The notes under the pieces: model-generated
Seen by the model: the letters and a program-made list of their open reading frames with translations, nothing else
Databases searched by the model: none
Told to the model about the DNA's origin: nothing
Position numbers and translations under genes: made by a program
Part shown: piece by piece, positions 1 to 10,000 of the stretch
How the letters are laid out: each line of letters begins with the position of its first letter
Position numbering within the stretch: the stretch's first letter is position 1
Assembly (NCBI GenBank): GCA_018267155.1
Contig: JAFDZE010000021.1
Span: forward strand, 1-47,285
Direction: 5' to 3'
DNA from: Bacteroidota bacterium
GTDB lineage: Bacteria; Bacteroidota; Bacteroidia; Flavobacteriales_F; PHOS-HE28
Length of the DNA stretch: 47,285 nucleotides

Positions 1-469
1 AGCCACTGCTCCCGGCCCGCCGTGCCCAGATGCAGTTGCCGTCCACATCATAGCGGGCCAGGAAGATGTCATCCGAACCCATGGAATTCAGCGTGATGCC
101 ATTTCCGAAATCGGCGTTGCCATCGTAACTGCCGGTGACGTAGATGCGGTCCTGCGCGTCGATGGCGATCCCGTAGGCCCATGCGTCATTGAAGCCCACC
201 GTGATGCCGCGCACCCATTGGCACACGCCATTGGCATCCGCCTTCGCCACGAAACCAGCGATCGTGCTCCCCGGTGCAAGGGTGCCGCAACCGAAGTCGG
301 CGGAGCCGCTCACCGTGCCCACCCAATAGGCGCTGCCCTGGCTGTCCGTGGCAATACCGTAACAGAAGTCGGTATTCCCGCCACCACCCGCATCGGCGGC
401 CCAGTTCCATTGTTGGGCGTGAAGGGTACATAGCAAGGTGAAGGCAACGGCCGTGAACAGGATGCGCAT
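1..469 (-). CDS. Secreted beta-propeller-like protein, N-terminal part (runs off the window)
   Basis: The minus frame opens with ATG at 469 and stays open to base 1, giving about 156 residues; the C-terminus lies outside the window. The start MRILFTAVAFTLLCTLHAQQ is a signal peptide with a cleavage-like HAQ. After it come short propeller-like blades with recurring patterns such as YGIATDSQGSAYWVGT and YGIAIDAQDRIYVTGSYDG, then DDIFLARYDVDGNCIWARR. This resembles SBBP/beta-propeller repeat proteins of Bacteroidota, which are usually exported and often end in a T9SS domain; that end cannot be seen here. The gene at 719-2314 upstream is of the same kind, so the two may be related secreted products. 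The ligand or role is unknown. Confidence 0.75.
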   Translation of the reverse strand, partial: MRILFTAVAFTLLCTLHAQQWNWAADAGGGGNTDFCYGIATDSQGSAYWVGTVSGSADFGCGTLAPGSTIAGFVAKADANGVCQWVRGITVGFNDAWAYGIAIDAQDRIYVTGSYDGNADFGNGITLNSMGSDDIFLARYDVDGNCIWARRAGSSG

Positions 470-594
470 GGGGCGAAGTTCTGCTTCTCGTTCTACACCT
501 TCTTCATCCCAGCGTTCAATTCCTGGGCGAAATGGAGGGAATACCGTGTGCGCGTGCGCTTACGGGGGACGGCGAGAATGAACCGGTCGGTCTC

Positions 595-654
595 GGGTGC
601 GAGGGTGTGAGGGTGCGAGAGACGTGACTCTTGCACCCTCGCACTTTCGCACCC
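595..654. repeat. Long palindromic element, GGTGCGAG type (intergenic copy a)
   Basis: Left arm 595-621 and right arm 627-654 are inverted repeats agreeing at about 24 of 27 positions, separated by a 5-nt loop. Each arm is itself about three units of a GGTGCGAG-like octamer. The stem is flanked by GAATGAACC on the left and GGTTCATTC on the right, which can also pair. It lies in the 249-bp gap between two minus-strand genes (470-718). It shares its unit with the element inside dnaE at 13351-13431 and with the intergenic element at 34914-35023. It may act as a terminator or mRNA-stabilising hairpin, but there is no T-run. Confidence 0.85.
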
Positions 655-718
655 CAAGGTTCATTCCGACCACGATGATCGAGAGACCGGATCTTCATCA
701 TCGGCTCAGTAGGGATCC

Positions 719-2314
719 TCATTCCACCACGAAGCGGTCGACCGACCCATCCGCACGACGCAGCATGTACAACCCTTCCGCAAGTCCGTTCAGATCGATC
801 ACGGAAAGGCCGGGTTGCAAACGGAGCAGTCGCACGCGCTGTCCGCTGGATGTGCGCATTTCCGCCAGCACCGGGACTTGCCCATCGTGTTCAACGAACA
901 AATGATCCCGTGCAGGATCCGGCCAGACGTGGTGCGATCGGCCCGGTGCATTGGTGAGCAGTCCGGTATTGATGCCCGTGACCTTGCCGAGCACGGCCGC
1001 CTGTACACCCGAAGTGCCCACCTCGATACCGCCCATGATGAATGGATCCGCCGTGTGTGCGACAAAATGAATGGACTGGTTACCGGCCAGTGCGGTGATC
1101 CCTTGTGGTTCGATGCCCCAGGTCGTTGGTGCGCTGGTCAACGCCCATTGGGCCATGCCGGTCGGGGCGATCGCGAGGATGGTCATCGTTCGATCGGTGA
1201 TCACATCTTGGCCGCTGGTCACGCCGTTGCCCCAAACAGCCGTGCCTCGTCCAGCGCCCAGGAAGTAGGCATTTCCATCGGCATCCACGGAAATGCACGG
1301 GCCTTCCGCTCGGTCCATGTCCCCGTTGATCACCCCGTCCTCTTGCTGTAACCCGATGTTCCACTCAAAGGCTCCGGTACTGTCCATGCGAGCGATGAAG
1401 ACACCCGAACCCCAGTTGGGCGCAGGAACCGTGTGATCCCCCCACGTCGTTGCGATGAAGATCGATCCCGCGAAATAGGCATGACCATCGGCCGTGGCCA
1501 CCACCGTCGGATCCTGGAAGGTGACATCTTCCGTGAAGCGCGCGAAACCCGCGGTTCCATCGGGGCGGTATCGCAGCACGAACATGTTGTAGCCTTCATC
1601 ACTCCCAACCGGGAAGTCCTGCCCGCCGAAGCTGAGGATACCGTTCTCGCAGGATCCGCTCACGTACAGGCCACCAGCGGGGTCGAAGCTGATGGTGCCG
1701 AGGTGCCGGATGCCGCTGATGGTGCGCATCACCTGATCCACGCCGTTCCCATCCACCCGCACCACCTGCGCATGGGAGAAGTCGCGCATGAGATACCACA
1801 GCCTTCCCTGTTCATCCAGGGCGAGCGAGGTGATGTCCTGGCATTCCGGATGATCCGCCGAGATGTTACGCGACCAGAGGAACGCACCTGTCGACAGGTC
1901 CCAGGCCAGGATGAACCGGTTCTCCGTGAAGCCGCTCCCGACGCTCTGCATCATGGTGCCATCGCACAGTTCCAGCGCATCACCGTTGAAATGCCCGGCG
2001 AAGTAGGCCACACCATTTCCCACGACCGTAGCGGCCACCGCCACCGAATCCCCCAGCAGGCAAGACAGTTCCAATGCGCCTGTGCCCGGGTCGCGTGCGT
2101 CCAAGGCGACCTGTCCGTAGGTCCGATCCCCGTACACCAGTTCCACATCCACCATCCGCATGGTCACCACAGCCCCAGGCGCGGCAGCCACGCGGTGTTC
2201 GGTCATGGCCGGATTCAGGGTATAATTCACGTCATCGTCCACCATCCATTCCACCAGTTGGGCATGGCCGGGATCCAATAACAGGGTCGAAATGGCAAGG
2301 ACGAGGGAACGCAT
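719..2314 (-). CDS. Secreted beta-propeller-like protein with T9SS type A sorting domain
   Basis: A 531-residue protein. I chose the ATG at 2314 because a signal peptide follows directly (MRSLVLAISTLLLDPGHAQ); the open frame continues upstream to 2470 without a plausible leader. The body holds repeated blade-like segments (for example ISFDPAGGLYVSGSCENG, ATADGHAYFAGSIFI, VDADGNAYFLGAGRG), as in SBBP-type propellers. The last 75 or so residues (from about GRSHHVWPDPARDHLFVE to ADGSVDRFVVE) fit a T9SS type A C-terminal domain: an ARD/L-F strand, a GQRV turn, then GLAEGLYMLR. The protein is therefore probably exported by T9SS to the surface or medium. It is divergent from the ABC transporter ATPase gene starting at 2473. 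Substrate unknown. Confidence 0.8.
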   Translation of the reverse strand: MRSLVLAISTLLLDPGHAQLVEWMVDDDVNYTLNPAMTEHRVAAAPGAVVTMRMVDVELVYGDRTYGQVALDARDPGTGALELSCLLGDSVAVAATVVGNGVAYFAGHFNGDALELCDGTMMQSVGSGFTENRFILAWDLSTGAFLWSRNISADHPECQDITSLALDEQGRLWYLMRDFSHAQVVRVDGNGVDQVMRTISGIRHLGTISFDPAGGLYVSGSCENGILSFGGQDFPVGSDEGYNMFVLRYRPDGTAGFARFTEDVTFQDPTVVATADGHAYFAGSIFIATTWGDHTVPAPNWGSGVFIARMDSTGAFEWNIGLQQEDGVINGDMDRAEGPCISVDADGNAYFLGAGRGTAVWGNGVTSGQDVITDRTMTILAIAPTGMAQWALTSAPTTWGIEPQGITALAGNQSIHFVAHTADPFIMGGIEVGTSGVQAAVLGKVTGINTGLLTNAPGRSHHVWPDPARDHLFVEHDGQVPVLAEMRTSSGQRVRLLRLQPGLSVIDLNGLAEGLYMLRRADGSVDRFVVE

Positions 2315-2472
2315 GGTAGGAGTTTCCGGTAATGACGCACCGACAGCACGTTCGGTTCGCTGGCCGACCTGAATGATCCTCCCCGGCCATCCCTGATCCA
2401 TACCGTTCGTGTTATGAAGGTGTCGTGTTCCGAATGGAAAGAGCATCTTGCCGGTGAAATCGATCACCACCC

Positions 2473-3360
2473 ATGCAACTCGTCATCCAGAACCTCAGTA
2501 AGACCTACGGCAACGGCGTGAAAGCGCTGGACAACGTGAGCCTCACCATCCCCACCGGCATGTTCGGCCTGTTGGGGCCCAACGGTGCGGGCAAGAGCAC
2601 GCTCATGCGGATCCTGGCCACGCTACAGGAGGCCGACAGCGGTAGTGCCATGCTGGGCGAGATCGATGTACTGAAGAACAAGGAGGCCGTGCGCCGTGTG
2701 CTGGGCTACCTGCCGCAGGAATTCGGCGTGTACCCCAAGGTGAGCGCTTACCAGATGCTCGACCATATCGCGTTGCTGAAAGGCGTGATCGACAACGGCG
2801 AGCGCAAAGCACTGGTGGAAGCCTTATTGCAGAAGGTGAACCTCTGGGAGCACCGCAAGCGCCGCATTGCCGGTTTCTCCGGTGGGATGAAGCAGCGTTT
2901 CGGCATCGCGCAATCGTTGATCGGTGAGCCCAAGCTCATCATCGTGGATGAACCCACGGCGGGCCTCGACCCCGGTGAGCGCAACCGATTCTACAACCTG
3001 CTCACCGAGATCGGCGAGAACGTGGTGGTGATCCTCAGCACCCACATCGTGCAGGACGTGCAGGAGCTGTGCAACAACATGGCCATCATCAACAAGGGGC
3101 AACTGCTCTTCGCGGGCGCACCTACCGACGCGTTGCGCGAAATGAAAGGCCGCATCTGGGAGAAGAGCATCGCCAAGAGCGAGGTGGAGCATTACAATGC
3201 GGCCAACAAGGTGATCAGTAACAAGCTCATCGCGGGGCGACCTTCCATCCACATTTACAGCGAGGCCGATCCGGGCAATGGATTCATCGGCGTGGAACCG
3301 TCGTTGGAGGATGTCTTCTTCGGCCACATCAACGGCGCGCACAACACCGTAGCGGCATGA
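2473..3360 (+). CDS. ABC transporter ATP-binding protein
   Basis: A 295-residue ABC ATPase. Walker A GPNGAGKST is at about residues 35-43, the Q-loop LPQEFG at about 79-84, the signature SGGMKQR near 136, Walker B LIIVDEP at about 155-161 followed by TAGLDP, and the switch histidine in LSTHIVQD near 190. The C-terminal 80 residues are a typical accessory domain of ABC-2 export ATPases, ending in EPSLEDVFFGHI. The stop codon overlaps the start of the next gene by 4 bp (ATGA at 3357-3360), so it is translationally coupled to the permease-peptidase fusion and probably powers both fusion proteins downstream. The transported substrate cannot be read from the sequence. Confidence 0.95.
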   Translation: MQLVIQNLSKTYGNGVKALDNVSLTIPTGMFGLLGPNGAGKSTLMRILATLQEADSGSAMLGEIDVLKNKEAVRRVLGYLPQEFGVYPKVSAYQMLDHIALLKGVIDNGERKALVEALLQKVNLWEHRKRRIAGFSGGMKQRFGIAQSLIGEPKLIIVDEPTAGLDPGERNRFYNLLTEIGENVVVILSTHIVQDVQELCNNMAIINKGQLLFAGAPTDALREMKGRIWEKSIAKSEVEHYNAANKVISNKLIAGRPSIHIYSEADPGNGFIGVEPSLEDVFFGHINGAHNTVAA

Positions 3361-6300
3361 CCTGGCGCCTCTTCCTCATCGAACTGCGCCACTGGTTCCG
3401 GCAGCCGATGGTGTACATCTTCTTCCTGCTGTTCGCGCTGCTGGGCTTCGGCCTGGTGAGTTGGGACAAGCTGGTGGTGGGCGGGCAACTGGCCAACGTG
3501 AAGCTGAACGCGCCCTACATGGTGTTCCAGTACTACGCGGGTCTCGGTACGCTCGGCCTGCTCATGGTCACCGCTTTCGTCAACGCGAGCGCCATCCGCG
3601 ATTTTGCGAACAACACCCAGCAGATCATGTTCAGCACGCCCTTGAAGAAGGGGCAGTACCTGCTGAGCCGATTCCTCGGCAGCACCTTCGTTTCCACGCT
3701 GCCCTTGCTGGGGATATCGTTGGGTATGATCCTGGGCAGCGTGATGCCTTGGGTGGATGCTGAACGCATCGGCCCGAACGACCTGGCGGCGCACGCGCAG
3801 GCATACCTGTACCTGAGCATTCCGAACATCCTCTTCTCCGCCGCCGTGATCTTCGCCGTGGCCGTGCTTGTGCGCAGTACCGCCGCGGCCTTCGTCACGG
3901 CCATTGTGATCCTGGTGGGCAGCGGCGTGGCCGAGAGCTTCATGACCGAGATGGACAACCGGACGCTGGCCGCCCTGCTCGATCCTTTCGGTGGCACGGC
4001 CTTCGAACTGGTCACGCGCTACTGGAGCGTGGACGACAAGAACACGATGCTGCTGCCCATGGACGGTGTTTTCCTCTGGAACCGGCTGCTCTGGCTGGGA
4101 CTGGCGACCGTCGTCTTCATCATTTGCTACTGGCGTTTCAGTTTCACCGATCGCAGGCAGAAGGCCACGCCGCAGGTGCCGACCTCCACCGACAACGCTC
4201 CTTCGATGGCGAGCGTCGCGGTTCCAGCCGTACACCACCGCTTCAATGGTGCTGCGCGCTTCCGTCAATGGCGCCGCATCGTGTGGAACGACTTCACCGG
4301 CATGCTGAAGGGCACGGCCTTCCTGCTTGTCACGGGTATCGGCCTGCTCAACATGTTCCTCGGCCTCGCTTTCTCGTCCTCGCTCTACGAGAACACCCTG
4401 CATCCGGTCACCTATCGTGTGAACGAACTGACGGAGGGATCCTTCAGTCTCTTCGTTATGATCCTGATCACCTTCTACAGCGGGCTGCTGGTGTGGAAGG
4501 AACGCGAGCCGAAGCTGGACGAGGTGCATGACGCCACCCCGATCCCCTTGGGCATCGGACTGCTCGGCAAGTACACGGCGTTGTTGATGCTGCTCGGTTT
4601 CGTGCTGTTGATCGCCACGTTCGGCGGCATGGTCTTCCAGCTGATCAAGGGCTACACCCGACTGGAACCGGGCGTGTACCTGGGCAATTACATCCTGCCG
4701 AACCTGGTGGGCATGGGCATCCTGCTCACGCTCGCCTTCGTGATCCATGTCCTGGTGAACAACAAGTACGTGGGTTACGCGGTCTTCATCGTGGTGGTGG
4801 TGGGCAGCAGCCTCCTGCTGAACGCATTGGACGTGCGCACCAACCTGGCCGACTTCAACTCCGCGCCGCGCACCATGTACTCGGACATGAATGCTTATGG
4901 CACGGCCCAGGTGGCATGGGCCTGGTTCAAGGGCTACTGGGCGGCCTTCGGCGCGGTGCTGATGGCCGTGGCCCTCTTCTTCTGGATCCGCGGCAAGGAG
5001 TCCACTTGGCCCTGGCGCATGCGGCTCGCGCGCCAACGCTTCTCCCACAACAAATGGATCATCCTGCCGGCGCTCGTCGCATGGATCGGCCTCGGCGCTT
5101 GGACCTATTACAACACCAAGGTGCTCAACAACGTGGTGGGCAGCGATGAGCGTGAGGAGGACGCCGTGTACTACGAGAAGACCTACAAGAAGTACCAAGG
5201 CATCGTGCAACCGCACTACACCGACATCGACTTCACCATCGACCTGGAACCACACGAACGCATCCTGCACAGCGTGGCCCGGATCACCGTGCGCAACAAG
5301 AGCGCCGTGCCCATCGACTCGCTCCACCTGAACATGAGCGGCGAGGGTATCGTGCAGGAGGCGGAGATCCCCGGCGCCACGCTCGTCCTCAACGACGAGC
5401 GCGTGGACTACCGGATCTACAAGCTCGCCAAGCCCTTGATGCCGGGCGAAGAGTTGCACTTCACCGTGCGCGCCGACCATGTGCCGAAGGGCTTTGAGAA
5501 CAGCGTGTCCGTGATGGAACTGAACGACAACGGCACCTTCTTCAATAATATGAACCTGATCCCCACGATCGGGTACAGCGAAGGTGGCGAGCTGCAGGAC
5601 AAGAACGACCGGCGCAAGCATGAACTGCCACCGAAGGATCGGATGCCACGCCTCACGGCGGACAGCACCACGCGCATGCAGCAATACCTGATGCCGAACA
5701 GCGACTGGGTACACGTGCGCACCGTGATCAGCACCGCACCGGACCAGATCGCCATCGCCCCCGGTTCGCTCAAGCGGGAATGGGCCGAGAATGGCAAGCG
5801 CCACTTCGAGTACGTCGTGGACCACCCCAGCATGAATTTCTACTCGTTCATGAGCGCGCGCTACGAGGTGCTGCGGGAGAAGTGGACCGATCCCGCTGAC
5901 CCGTCGCACCAGGTGGATGTGGAGGTGTACTACCACCCGGCGCACGCCGAGAACGTGCCGCGCATGGCCAACAGCATCCACAAGTCGCTGAGCTACTACA
6001 ACGCCCACTTCGGCCCGTACCGGCACAAGCAGGCGCGCATCATCGAGTTCCCCCGCTACCAGACCTTCGCGCAAGCCTTCCCCGGCACCATGCCGTACAG
6101 CGAAGGCATCGGCTTCATCGCCGACCTGAGCGACACCACCGACATCGACATGGTGTTCTACGTGGTGGCGCACGAGATGGGGCACCAGTGGTGGGCGCAC
6201 CAGGTGATGGGTGCCAAAATGCAGGGCGCCACCTTGCTGAGCGAGAGCATGGCGCAATACAGCGCGCTCATGGTGATGGAAAAGGAGTACGGCCGCGCGG

Positions 6301-6974
6301 CCATGCGGAAGTTCCTGAAGCTGGAGAGCGATCGGTACCAGCGCTCGCGCGGGAGCGAGGAACTGAAGGAGGTGCCCTTGTTGCAAGTGGAGAACCAGGG
6401 ATACATCCACTACAACAAGGGCAGTATCATCCTCTACGGCCTGCGCGACTTCGTGGGCGAGGACAGCTTGAACAAGGCCTTCCGTGCGTTGGTGGACACC
6501 TTCGCCTATGCCGAGCCACCCTATCCCACCGCGCTGGACATGTACCGCGAACTGGAGAAGGTGGTGCCGGACAGCCTCACGTACCTTCTGGAAGACGGCC
6601 TCAAGCACATCACCCTGTACAACAACCGTGTGGATACGGCCACGGCCCGCATGTTGCCCGATAGCACCTGGGAAGTTTCGTTGCAGCTCTGGGGCGAGAA
6701 GAACTATGCCGACAGCCTGGGCCGCGAGACACCGGCACCGATGAACGACTGGGTCGACGTGAGCATCCTCCGCATGCCGCAGTTCGGCAGCAAAGCGGAC
6801 AAGTCGCTGAACGATGTGCCGTTGTTGCAAGAACGGGTCCGATTGAAGAGCGGGAAGAACACGCTCACCTTCATCGTGCAGGGCAAGCCGATGCGCGCGG
6901 AGATCGACCGTGACCACTTGTTCATCGACCGGGTGATGGAGGACAACGGCAAGAAGGTGGATCTGGGGCAGTAG
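3357..6974 (+). CDS. ABC-2 permease fused to M1-family metallopeptidase (copy 1)
   Basis: A 1205-residue fusion. Residues 1 to about 270 and about 305-595 are two ABC-2-type membrane blocks with several hydrophobic segments each (MTWRLFLIELRHWFRQPMV start; LGAWTYYNTKVLNN end). From about 605 onward is an extracytoplasmic M1 aminopeptidase-like domain. The zinc motif HEMGH is at residues 939-943, with the third ligand probably Glu963 in LLSESMAQ; that is 19 residues after the motif rather than the 18 of classical M1 enzymes. The exopeptidase GxMEN motif is replaced by GTMPYSE. Such fusions are known in Bacteroidota, but their substrate is not established. It is coupled to the upstream ATPase by a 4-bp overlap. 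A close paralogue follows directly, suggesting tandem duplication. Confidence 0.92.
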   Translation: MTWRLFLIELRHWFRQPMVYIFFLLFALLGFGLVSWDKLVVGGQLANVKLNAPYMVFQYYAGLGTLGLLMVTAFVNASAIRDFANNTQQIMFSTPLKKGQYLLSRFLGSTFVSTLPLLGISLGMILGSVMPWVDAERIGPNDLAAHAQAYLYLSIPNILFSAAVIFAVAVLVRSTAAAFVTAIVILVGSGVAESFMTEMDNRTLAALLDPFGGTAFELVTRYWSVDDKNTMLLPMDGVFLWNRLLWLGLATVVFIICYWRFSFTDRRQKATPQVPTSTDNAPSMASVAVPAVHHRFNGAARFRQWRRIVWNDFTGMLKGTAFLLVTGIGLLNMFLGLAFSSSLYENTLHPVTYRVNELTEGSFSLFVMILITFYSGLLVWKEREPKLDEVHDATPIPLGIGLLGKYTALLMLLGFVLLIATFGGMVFQLIKGYTRLEPGVYLGNYILPNLVGMGILLTLAFVIHVLVNNKYVGYAVFIVVVVGSSLLLNALDVRTNLADFNSAPRTMYSDMNAYGTAQVAWAWFKGYWAAFGAVLMAVALFFWIRGKESTWPWRMRLARQRFSHNKWIILPALVAWIGLGAWTYYNTKVLNNVVGSDEREEDAVYYEKTYKKYQGIVQPHYTDIDFTIDLEPHERILHSVARITVRNKSAVPIDSLHLNMSGEGIVQEAEIPGATLVLNDERVDYRIYKLAKPLMPGEELHFTVRADHVPKGFENSVSVMELNDNGTFFNNMNLIPTIGYSEGGELQDKNDRRKHELPPKDRMPRLTADSTTRMQQYLMPNSDWVHVRTVISTAPDQIAIAPGSLKREWAENGKRHFEYVVDHPSMNFYSFMSARYEVLREKWTDPADPSHQVDVEVYYHPAHAENVPRMANSIHKSLSYYNAHFGPYRHKQARIIEFPRYQTFAQAFPGTMPYSEGIGFIADLSDTTDIDMVFYVVAHEMGHQWWAHQVMGAKMQGATLLSESMAQYSALMVMEKEYGRAAMRKFLKLESDRYQRSRGSEELKEVPLLQVENQGYIHYNKGSIILYGLRDFVGEDSLNKAFRALVDTFAYAEPPYPTALDMYRELEKVVPDSLTYLLEDGLKHITLYNNRVDTATARMLPDSTWEVSLQLWGEKNYADSLGRETPAPMNDWVDVSILRMPQFGSKADKSLNDVPLLQERVRLKSGKNTLTFIVQGKPMRAEIDRDHLFIDRVMEDNGKKVDLGQ

Positions 6975-7006
6975 AACGTAATGGTCGATACCTCGGTTCA
7001 GTGATC

Positions 7007-7022
7007 AGGTCGGTTACGACCT
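7007..7022 (+). other. Small perfect hairpin between the two fusion genes
   Basis: AGGTCG, loop GTTA, CGACCT: a 6-bp perfect stem in the 76-bp gap between the tandem permease-peptidase genes. There is no T-run, so it is not a classical terminator. It could modulate translation or decay of the downstream message; a short stem like this could also be chance. Confidence 0.3.
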
Positions 7023-7050
7023 TGGACATTGAGCATTGCATATTCACATA

Positions 7051-10000
7051 GTGGTCTCCCGCCTCATCCTCTTCGAACTGCGGTTCTGGCTCCGCCAGCC
7101 GCTGCTGTGGGTCTTCCTTGGCCTTGCGTTCGCATTCGGCTGTGCGGCGGCGGTGTTCGAGAGCGGTGGCCAAGGTGGCCCGGGCATGGTGCATGTGAAC
7201 GCGCCGCGGCATGTGTACGAACTCTACGCCAACCTGGCCTTCTTGTGGTTGCCCATGGTCACGGCCTTCGTGAACGCCACGGCCATCCGCGACTTCGCCT
7301 GCCGCACATCGGAGATCGTGTTCAGCACGGTGGTCACGCGGAGGCAGTATTTGTTCGGACGCTTTCTCGGCAGCACGCTGGTGGCGCTCATCCCCACGCT
7401 CGGCATTTCGGCGGGGCTGGTCACCGGCAGTTGGATCCCATACGGCGACCCCATACGGTTCGGCCCCAACAGTTGGGCCGTGCATGGGCAGGCCTTCCTG
7501 TGGTTCGCGGTGAGCAGCATCGCCTTCCAGAGCGCGGTGATGTTCGCCGTGGCCACCCTGGTCCGGTCCACGGCTGCGGCCTTCCTCACGTCCATCGTAC
7601 TGGTGGTGCTCAACGGGGTGGCCATGGCGTACGCCACCCAGGTGGACAATGCCTGGCTCGCCTCGTTGCTGGATCCCTTCGGCGTGAACGCGCTGGACGA
7701 AGTGACGCGCTACTGGAGCGTACATGACAGCAATACGGCGTTGTTGCCTGTCACCGGCGCATTGACGTGGAACCGCCTCTTGTGGCTCGGCATCGCAGCG
7801 ATCGTCTTCGTGATAGGCTACCTGCGCTTCTCCTTCACGGGGCGGCGCAGCCGTGTGAAGCCCTTGGCTGAAGGGCCTTCGGCAGCTCTTGCGGACCCCA
7901 CCATCCCGGCGGTGGCGATCGTGCACGACGGCCGCACACGTGCGAAGCAGTTCATCAGCATGCTGCGATCGGACCTGTCGAGCATCCTACGATCACCGGT
8001 TTATTGGATCATTGCCGGGCTGGGCCTGGTCTTGTGCCTGGTGGCGCTGAGCGAAGTGAGCCAGGCGTTCGGTACCCGCACCTGGCCGGTCACGTACAAC
8101 ATCACCGAACTACTGCGGGGCTTGTCCATGCTCTTCATCGTGGTGCTCATCACCTATTACAGCGGTGAATTGTTTTGGCGTGACCGGGACGTGGGCCTGG
8201 ACGGCATCCTGCACGCGTTGCCCGTGCGATCACGCTGGCGCGTGCCGGCGCATTTCACGGCAGTGCTCGTTGTCGGGGGCATCGTGCTCGCGCTCATGTC
8301 GCTCTGTGGCATGGCCACGCAACTGGCGATGGGCTACACGCGGTTGCAGGTAGGCTTATACTTCGCTTCGTTCATCGGGCCTGGACTGGTGGCTTTCGCA
8401 TTCTGGTCCTTGCTCGCACTTACCATCCAGATGGTCTTGCACCACAAGTACGCGGGCTTTGGCTTCTTCATCCTGCTCTTCGCCTTGAACATGGTGATCT
8501 GGGACATCCTCAAGGTGCGATCGAACCTCGTGGTGCTCTATGGTTCACCGCCGTTGTGGTATTCGGACATGAACGGCTTCGGACCCTTCCTTGCGCCGTG
8601 GCTCTTCTTTCGATCGTATTGGCTGGCTTTTGCTGCGGTGCTGTTCTTCGCCGCGGCGCTTTACCTGGTGCGGGGAGGCGATAACACCTGGCGTTGGCGT
8701 ACACGCATCGCGGGTGCCAGGCTGCGCCGATCGTGGGCCGTTGGTATCACGGTGCTTGGCGTCTGGCTGCTGCTGCTGGGCTTCGGTTTCTACAACACGC
8801 GCATCCTCAACCGGCCGCATGCGCCGCAGGACACCGAGCGGTTGCAGGCGGAGTACGAGCGCACCTACAAGCCCTTGGCGGCCATGGCCCTGCCGCACAT
8901 CACCGCCATCGACATCACCATAGACCTGGGGCCACAAGAACGCGCCATCGCCTACCAGGCGGAAATGACCTTGCGGAACAAAGGCACGCGCCCGGTGGAT
9001 ACGCTCTGGTTCAGCCTGCCGGACCGGATGAAGTTGCGGTACGATATCCCCGGTGCCACGGATATCCTGGATGACACGGCACATTACGTCCGCATGTTCC
9101 GGTTGGACGAGCCATTGGCCGTGGGCGATTCCATCCGGATCGGCATCGCCTCGGAATGGCGGCAACAAGGTTTCGGCAACGATGTGGAATTCGCGCAACT
9201 GGTGGAGAACGGAACCTTCATCAACAACGGCGATCTGCTACCAGCCATCGGCTACCAGGCCGAAGCGGAACTCACTGACCTGGGCGCGCGCCGCAAGCAC
9301 GGCCTACGGCCCAACCAGCGCATGCAGGGCTTGAGCGAAGACCCCGCTCTTCGGCAACACAACGCCGTGATGCCCTACGCGGACCACATCCGCTTCGCCT
9401 GCACCATCGGCACCGCGCCGGATCAGCGTGCCATTGCGCCGGGCGAACTGAAGCGGGAGTGGCTGGAGAACGGCAAACGTTGGTTCCGCTACGAATGCGT
9501 TGCGCCCATCTTCAACTTCTGGTCGGTATTGAGCGGCAGGTACGAAGTGGCGCGCGCGAACGCCGGGCCGGTGGCGTTGGAAGTGTACCATCATCCGGGC
9601 CATGGGATCAACGTGCAACGCATGCTGAAGGCCATGAGCGATGCGGTGGCCTACGCCTCGGCTCAGTTTGCGCCGTACCAGCACCGATCGGCGCGCATCG
9701 TCGAATTCCCGCGCTACCGCCGCTTCGCGCAATCCTTCCCAGGCACCATGCCCTACAGCGAGGCCATCGGATTCATCACCGACCTGCGCGACACCGCACG
9801 GATCGACATGGTGTACTACGTGGTGGCGCACGAGGTGGCGCACCAGTGGTGGGGCCATCAGGTGATCGGCCCGCGCATGCAAGGCGCCACCATGCTGAAC
9901 GAGAGCATGGCGCAATTCACCGCGCTCATGGTACTGGAGAAGGAGTACGGTCGTGGCGCCATGCGGAGATTCCTGAAGTATGAGCGCGACAGCTACCTGC

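Noticed and set aside
3255..6917. A 1220-codon open frame antisense to the first permease-peptidase fusion
   Set aside because: Its translation is His/Val/Arg-rich low-complexity sequence with no signal or domain, and it mirrors the codon pattern of the sense gene, which has clear motifs. It is a high-GC shadow.
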